NCBI GenBank assembly: GCA_029532415.1
Contig: JAQOTA010000053.1
Span: 6,448,001-6,512,000 of the forward strand
DNA from: Marasmius tenuissimus
Taxonomy: Eukaryota > Basidiomycota > Agaricomycetes > Agaricales > Marasmiaceae
Length of the DNA: 64,000 nt
Direction of reading: 5' to 3'
The position numbers and the translations under genes were made by a program. The notes below the pieces were generated by a model. That model made no database searches and was not told the origin of the DNA. It saw nothing but the letters and a program-made list of their open reading frames with translations. Positions 57,862 to 64,000 of this stretch are shown piece after piece. The first letter of the stretch is position 1. Every line of letters begins with the position of its first letter.

Positions 57862-60800
57862 TCAGACAGTGACGTCGGTATAGCCAGGCCAGTGGCTCTT
57901 GACTCGGAGGAACATATCGTAGTCGACGGTGTCTACTACTAGCCGTTCCTCCGTGTCCCGAGACGCGGAATGGACAACCAAGGCACCCCGGATGATTGTA
58001 TGTATAGATATAAACTCGAGCTTGTCCTTCTGCACTCTGAGGATCCCGAAATCGCGGTCAGATCGTGTTCGGCGCCCCATGCTGACTAGCTTGTATGATT
58101 GTACGTAGGCTATTGGATACTTTTCCGTGCCGACCTCAGCAACGAGGAGGTACTTGAGTTGCGCAAACACGGGGCTATCTTGTGTGTTGAAGATGATATA
58201 ATCGTAACGCGGACGGCTGTGAAAATTTGGGTTGCATCGGAGATAGTCTGTTGCGAGTTGCCAGGTTTCTTTTGACTCGTAGTTGATCTTCAGGAACTGA
58301 AAGGCAGCAATCTGCAAGGGTTAAGAATGACCACTTGACCGGCATTTCAAAATGAGACTTACTTCGTCGTCTGCCTTGAAGTGTATCCACTGTCTTCCGG
58401 GAAGCTCGATTCCGTTGGCTTGCAGAGCAACTGAAAGGAAATCACCCAAGCCGATCCGAAACGCGCTCTCGCCTACTGGAGGAGAGTGTATGCGGCTGAA
58501 CTCTTCGAACGTGGTTACTGGGAGCTTTGCACCAATCGAAAAATGCCCGCCGCCTAACTTGCTGATAATCCTCTCGATATCCTTTGGGGGGTCTTCGAGC
58601 TGTTTTACATATTCGCTATACTCGTCCATAGCCTTTATTTCGGCTAGTATAAGGTCCGATACATCCATTTGATGCTGAATGGTCAGGATCTGTTAGACGA
58701 AGCTTGTCAGTTTCCCATAGGGTGAGTTTACGATACTATATGATACTAAGCTGTGGCGCGATGTTCTTGAAATTGGTTCTTCGCTGGTAGATGTGCCGAA
58801 GAGGGCCGTGCTTCTTCTCAAAGAGCCTCGTACTGAAGTTACGGAGGACGCCTTTGAGCTGTATGTCGTCGAAAAGGTGGCTGAAGTAATGTATTTTAAC
58901 GAACTCCCAGTTCTTCTGGTCGAAGGCATTCGAAGGATGTACGAACTGAAGTTCTGCGTACTTCTGCGAAGCAACCAGTGAGACCGGACTCAATGAAAAC
59001 GTCCCATAACATTACTTACATCTAGTAGCGAGTTGAATACTTGTATGCTCTTTCGGCCGGCTGTCATCGTTGCTTCTGTTTGTACGTGTAGCCCCCCATA
59101 CATGATGGTATTGAGGTAAGCCCGAACACACTTGAGCAGCTGGTAGGCTGCCGGATCTTTTGACTGTGGAAATAAGCTCTCAGCTGCGAATAAGAACATC
59201 TGGACGGGAGTTTCCGGTCGATAAGCATATCTTATTACATGATCGACAGGATACCATACCCTTGATATGTCACGATGCTTCGCGCCATCATTGAACGCGT
59301 GTGTAGTGACTGTACTGAAATGGTTGAGGTTGCGCCACCGCGGAAATTCATCAAACCTTGGAGTCAGAACCCAGTAAGTGTCGTGCCTCAGAGTAATCGC
59401 ATACTGAGTACGTACCTTCTATTGAGTGCGGTTTCAGCTTGGCGACCGAGGGCTGAAAAGTGTGCCTTGAGGAGTTTGAACATGTGGCCACCCCACAGAC
59501 CACTATCCTCAAAATGGAGATCGTCAAATGAGACGGCTTCGAAGGGATCGGAATTGGCGAGCAGCATGAACGTGTTCTAAAGTCGGTGTTAATAACCGGC
59601 AGATGTTCAGGGTAGAAATCCTTATCTCACCTGAGCAAGCCGTAGACTGTGCTCTTTGAGTAATCCTTCCTGTTCACCTTGCTTCTCCAGAGCGATCACT
59701 TCATTGAGCACCTCCGTCGTATCCGCTGCTGTACGGGCCTCCCAAGTCTTTGAGAGATTCGACATTTCGTCTCTCGCAACCATGCATTTTGGACATGGGT
59801 ATCCGGACTTGATCCCTCGTATCAGGCACATAACACACCTGTTATCAACCCGGGTTAATGAGTAGCTAGGCTCGTGTGTGGACAAGGACTCACTGCTCTT
59901 CGTAGTCGGCTGACAGGGCCAGTACAATCAGGTAGATTAGCCGTGTTACGCCATCGCCGCATTTGAAGATCTCCCCGACCTGGCTCATGAGAATCAAGGA
60001 TTCGATTATCTTGAGGAAGGCCTGGTGCCACACAATGGACTTCATATTTGCCCAAGCTGGCTTGTTCTTGTGTGCTGATTCTTCTTCGATCTAATCGGCC
60101 GTTTGAGGAATGTATATTAGAAGCTGATGGAAGACGTACAACAGGCTGCCATCCAACAATTCTTCCACCACCGATTCCTCCGCTGTTCCGAATGTCTGCC
60201 GGAATATTGCCTATTGTCGCAATGACAGGATATCCCTTTGCAGTCCCAAATGTTGAGAGTTTGTCCTTATCGGCGTAGAGGATAAGAGCTAGAGGCTTCG
60301 CATTGGGTTTCAGAAGAGATTCATCTCCTTGAGTTGGGGGAGGACGCTCGTTTATTCTAGTCTATCGATATAATATTAATAGTCTATCAGATTAAGGTAT
60401 GACGACTCAGACAATGTAACGTACCTGGGTGCGCCACCAGCTGTCTGCAGTCCAAGGCTCATGTATGAATCGTTCCCAACGTACGCCGTTGAAACGATAA
60501 TGCCTTTGAGCATCCCATTGAATGTGCTCTGAAAGGGTTTCGCTTTGAATAACTTCTCTAATCCAACCAAGAAGAGGACGATGGTAAGCCTCGTAAATCC
60601 GGAGAGTTTTGTTGAACGGAACGGTTATCTCGGCGCGTTCAAACTGGAACATAATCGAATGTGTCAGAACATCATCGCCGATACTCGGTCAATCCCTTAC
60701 TCGTGTGCTTCGATCTGCGGCAGCGTCCCACATGGATTGGACTTGTTCGTAGGTCTTCATGTTGACGAGTGAGCCTTTATGTGCATCCTCCAACAAACGA

Positions 60801-61405
60801 AGAAAGGTTGTTGTCTGGTCTGAATTCATATGGCATCGTAATGCCAGATCAGCCACTCGGTAGTCGAACCGGGACGGAAAGGGACGCCAAGGAATGGAGT
60901 CGAACGGTTCCGGGTCCTTGACCTCACGTTTACCAAACTCATCGAAGGGTTTATGTTCTGTAGGGCGCTCGGACACTGGATGGAATACCACCCTAATATC
61001 GTCGAGCATTGGCCCTGAACGGCGACTTGATGGCTCTGGTTGATCTGCAGGACCAGGCATGAAGCTGTCTGAAGGATCGTCTGAAATGTAGACCAATTAG
61101 TGTGGGATATTGTCGAAACCGAGTGAACGAGACTTACAGCCCATATCCAATGCATCTGGGTAGTTCATATCACTCAGCGGAGGCATTTGTGGCCGACCTG
61201 AACTTGTCGTGTCAGCGAGATAGATCTGGAAGAGCCAGAATTAAATTGTACCTCTTTGCTGTAATCTGAGGGTCTCAGCTTTTCGCTGTTCCTTTGCCTC
61301 GCAGCTGCGTTCGTGCGCAACCAAGGGACCACCGGTTGTAAACGGTTTGTTGCAGACTTTGCATGGTTGTTTATCCTTCGGTGCTGCAGGTACCCGGTAA
61401 GCCAT
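57862..61405 (-). CDS. Plavaka-type DNA transposase
   Basis: About a dozen minus-strand exons from ATG 61405 (MAYRVPAAPKDKQP) to the stop at 57864-57862. The N-terminus has a zinc finger (CKVCNKPFTTGGPLVAHERS). The Plavaka transposase domain (PF18759) follows: ERPTEHKPFDEFGKREVKDP, YRVADLALRCHMNSDQTTTF, RIYEAYHRPLLGWIREVI, ALILYADKDKLSTFGTAKGY (an acidic motif in the RNase-H-like core), RRIVGWQPV-type exon end, AWANMKSIVWHQAFLKI, CVMCLIRGIKSGYPCPKCMV (Cys-rich insert), FDDLHFEDSGLWGGHMFKLL, and later YAELQFVHPSNAFDQKNWEF and STRLFEKKHGPLRHIYQRRT. Such elements are abundant in mushroom genomes. One exon boundary (at 58750-58749) reads CT where GT is expected, so the copy may be inactive. No terminal repeats were found. 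Confidence 0.88.
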
Positions 61406-61459
61406 CTCACCGATCTGACGCACCTAGTGACTTGACGAGTCTTTTAAGGACTTGCGCTA

Positions 61460-62189
61460 CTATCTCGGTTCCTTCTCGGAGTACTATAGAAGTCCGAGGG
61501 CTGCAGCGTGTAAACGCAGAACTTCGTTCAGGTGGAATAACCCAGTGGAAGATATGCGGAGATGAATTCTATTTACTGAATACATTAACGTCCATTCTAT
61601 CTTTCTCCAATCTGCGACCACTTGACCGCCTGAGTGGTCGAACCAACTTCTTTCCTGTGAAAGTGGCGCGAGTCCTGAGTGTAATAGACAGTGTATAATT
61701 AGTAGGCGTGAAATGCTCCCGGAGAACAAACAAACTCACGATATTGCATAAGTCTGAAGGACCGCCGGGGAACCTCCACTGGGTAATAGGTGAGTTGTTT
61801 CGAATATCTAGCAAAATATAAGTTGCATAAGAGTCTGTTCCTCGCTCACAGGGTATCCCTCACTCACTGCTCCGTCTCCTAGATCTCCTTTGATTTGCGA
61901 TCTGGACTTGCGTTGGTTGTCTGTCAATATGCAATAAAAATTTCCCTGTGGAAAGATAATGAAAATACCAGAGGCACTAAGCCTGAGGTAGTCCAAGTTG
62001 CGACACTAAGCCGGAACTGGTATCTTCCTCGGAACTAATCCAAGGGAGGGCGAAGGTATTGGGAAGGTCATGGTATAAAGAAGAGAATATTTTGCCCGTG
62101 TTTGGCCCTGAAAATTGAGTTCGGCATTTTCCGATCAATGTTTGAGTCACGCGTGTTACTGTGTCGCGCATCGCGTTCAACCTTTCCAC
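61460..62189 (-). CDS. Possible small hypothetical gene upstream of the transposase
   Basis: Minus-strand frames 62189-61977 (MERLNAMRDTVTRVTQTLIG), 61996-61808 (ASGIFIIFPQGNFYCILTD) and 61814-61569 could be exons of one gene. Splicing of 61861 to 61810 with a GTGAGC donor keeps an open frame. No domain is recognised. It lies head to head with the gene at 62515 and could equally be noise. Confidence 0.25.
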
Positions 62190-62514
62190 CTCGCCATCAG
62201 TACCATCCCACCTGGTAAGCCTACCCCCTCATGTACTAACCTTTAGCTTACATACAACTACTGGACAGAACCGCTCGATACGAACCCTACGACAGATTAT
62301 CCAGGCACGCGGCAATATGTCAGGATTGACAGGGAAAAGGTGCGCTATCGGTCCATTTTTATTCCTTTTCAGATGAATCAGGTTCGTCTGTTAGCAGCTG
62401 GGATTAGTTCCCTCTGCCCTTTCTCTCTCACACACGATTGGATCAGCTCCGATCGTGATTATTTCTTGCCCACTGAAAGTTTTCTGTCACTTGCTTCTCC
62501 ACAGGTCGTTGACG

Positions 62515-64000
62515 ATGCACAAGCCCATACAATACAATGAAGGACGAGTCGCCAGTGAAATACCTGAAGACGAGGTTCTACTGACCTCACCCAACACCTT
62601 TTACACTACGCTTCCTCTTTTAGGACTACGAACGATCCGTATGCGGAAAGACTTCCATTTTGGCGAGGAGGACCCGTTGTTCTTTCCCCAACCTTACATT
62701 CCTGGCATCGGATACTTGTCTGTCATCCCATTTCCCACATCTGACTTGACATCTCCTCACTCTGCTGCATGGAGAGTTGCTGAGCTGTCTGACTTTGTTC
62801 GAGTACCCTCAAATGATCCCTCCCGTGGACTCGGGACGTTGTCGGACGAAATCAGACTCACCGTACAAAAAGCCTTCGACAAACTCGCAGAACGAATCGT
62901 TAACATCTCAATTGACGACAGGTCAAGAGTGGAATCCGAGAGATCGAACGTGAAGAACGACCAGTTGACAAATCGATATTTATTCAGGATCAAGTATCTC
63001 CTTTCTCGCTTGAAGTCGCTCTCGTCTTATCGGGAGGCCGTCTTGACATTTTCAAGCTGTCAGAGGGCTTATTTGGAGCTCGTTGCCCGCGTCGACTGGC
63101 TTGAGACGTACAGACGTCGAATGTACAACCCTTTGCCTGCGAATCGCCCAGTTGAAGACGCCAAAGTGGTTGGCGCCCTTACCGGGGATGATGAAACCGC
63201 CTCTCGACTATTCCTTGCGGGTAAGTATTGTTTCCTTTCTCATCGCACAGGCTTGTAACCTTTTGGCTGCAGGAATCCCTGTTTGGTACTCGCAGCCGTT
63301 GTTCAAGAAGGAGTCCACTCGCGTTGACACCTGGATCCCCCTTGATTCTACGTCCTCGTTGAAACGCCTTATCGAAAGTGGAATCAAGTTCTCTTTGGAT
63401 GATGAATCTCCTCCTAATCCCGTCGTATTCAATGGCTCGATGCACGATGCAACGCGCTACGCTAAAATGGGAGAATACATACAAAGGACTTCATCTACCA
63501 ACGTATACCTGGAGAGTGCTGCAATCACGCCTCCGGTACCCACTCCTTCCCAACCTTCTTCATCTGGGCCCTCACGCACGTCAAGAACAGCCTACAGACA
63601 CCACCCAACACGTATGTGCCTCCTCTCTTTGGGTTATACTATAGCTGATTGTATACTATAGGACTTTCTGGGGTACAGATTACCCTGCCCAATGCCAACA
63701 ACGACCGGGATAAGTTCATCGATGTAGCATCGCCTATAATGCCCTCCCCTCTACCAGTTTGGGCAAGAGCTTCCTTGCAAGCTGGCACTGGATTCGACCC
63801 GAACATGCGTCCTCCGCCCGGGATGAACAACGGCTACGCCCTTCCCGACCCAAACATCATTGCTGGAACAAAAAATCAGGCAACCCAGGCCGCTTTTGTC
63901 ACGACGTGGCTGAGGCTTCGAACTGTCCTTCTATATCGGCTCCGATCTCCTACCTTTGCGCCGCTCAAACCAAAGGAATGGCGTGTGGTACTGGGGATGG
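62515..64000 (+). CDS. Unknown agaricomycete protein, N-terminal part (3' end outside window)
   Basis: Exons 62515-63220, 63273-63611 and 63662 onward join in phase. The start chosen is MHKPIQYNEGRVASEIPEDE, just after a plausible acceptor in the leader; upstream in-frame codons cannot be excluded. Segments: PYIPGIGYLSVIPFPTSDLT, DFVRVPSNDPSRGLGTLSDE, a helical region (RYLFRIKYLLSRLKSLSSYR), RAYLELVARVDWLETYRRRM, VVGALTGDDETASRLFLAG and GIPVWYSQPLFKKESTRVDT. The pattern 'VGAxT, AGIPVWY' recurs in many agaricomycete proteins of unknown role, often near transposons; that recollection is from general knowledge. A Ser/Pro linker and a PNANNDRDKF segment follow before the window ends. Confidence 0.7.

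Noticed and set aside
1..64000. CRISPR arrays, bacterial operons or replication origins
   Set aside because: No regularly spaced direct repeats were seen and the gene structure is clearly eukaryotic.

Overview
The window looks like nuclear DNA of an agaricomycete (mushroom-forming basidiomycete). Genes are broken by many short GT-AG introns of about 45-65 bases. The protein families also fit: F-box/leucine-rich paralogues, a fungal DUF2235 hydrolase, an Sde182/DUF1593 protein, lineage-specific multi-pass membrane proteins, and a Plavaka-type transposase. Intron boundaries here were inferred by reading and by comparing paralogues; no transcript data were available.

Region 1 (1-16 kb) is the most striking part. 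It is a tandem array of eight genes for type I single-pass membrane proteins: a signal peptide, a small beta-rich ectodomain, a Ser/Thr-rich stalk, one transmembrane helix followed by an Arg-rich stop-transfer, and a cytosolic tail. 'A' genes (ends at 193, 2251, 8095, 12135, 15971) have a long tail ending in a conserved coiled-coil module. 'B' genes (5020-6093, 9132-10159, 13176-14003) have a short tail without it. From 5 kb on they alternate B-A, B-A, B-A with a period of about 4 kb, so a two-gene unit was duplicated in tandem. Every intron in the seven complete genes is phase 2, and one gene (5020) is a chimera of an A-like promoter and ectodomain with a B tail. The A-type promoters share a palindromic module about 120-140 bases before the ATG. 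One A gene carries a 180-bp insertion with a 9-bp target duplication.

Region 2 (16.8-24 kb, minus strand) holds two tandem F-box/LRR-like genes, a tRNA-like sequence and a DUF2235 alpha/beta hydrolase. Region 3 (26.7-45.4 kb, mostly minus strand) has four related multi-pass membrane-protein genes (one broken by a nonsense codon), a hypothetical gene, a secreted Sde182-like protein, a small secreted protein, a frameshifted F-box relic and a Ser/Pro-rich hypothetical gene. It also contains a long inverted repeat.

Region 4 (45.4-64 kb) is gene-poor and rich in mobile DNA. It has an 883-bp hAT-like non-autonomous element with exact 8-bp target duplications, a six-kilobase stretch without convincing genes, a basidiomycete-specific gene that is frameshifted and ends at a tRNA-derived SINE-like repeat, and a Plavaka transposase gene with an apparently mutated splice donor. 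The transposase is flanked by two genes of unknown function that may travel with such elements.
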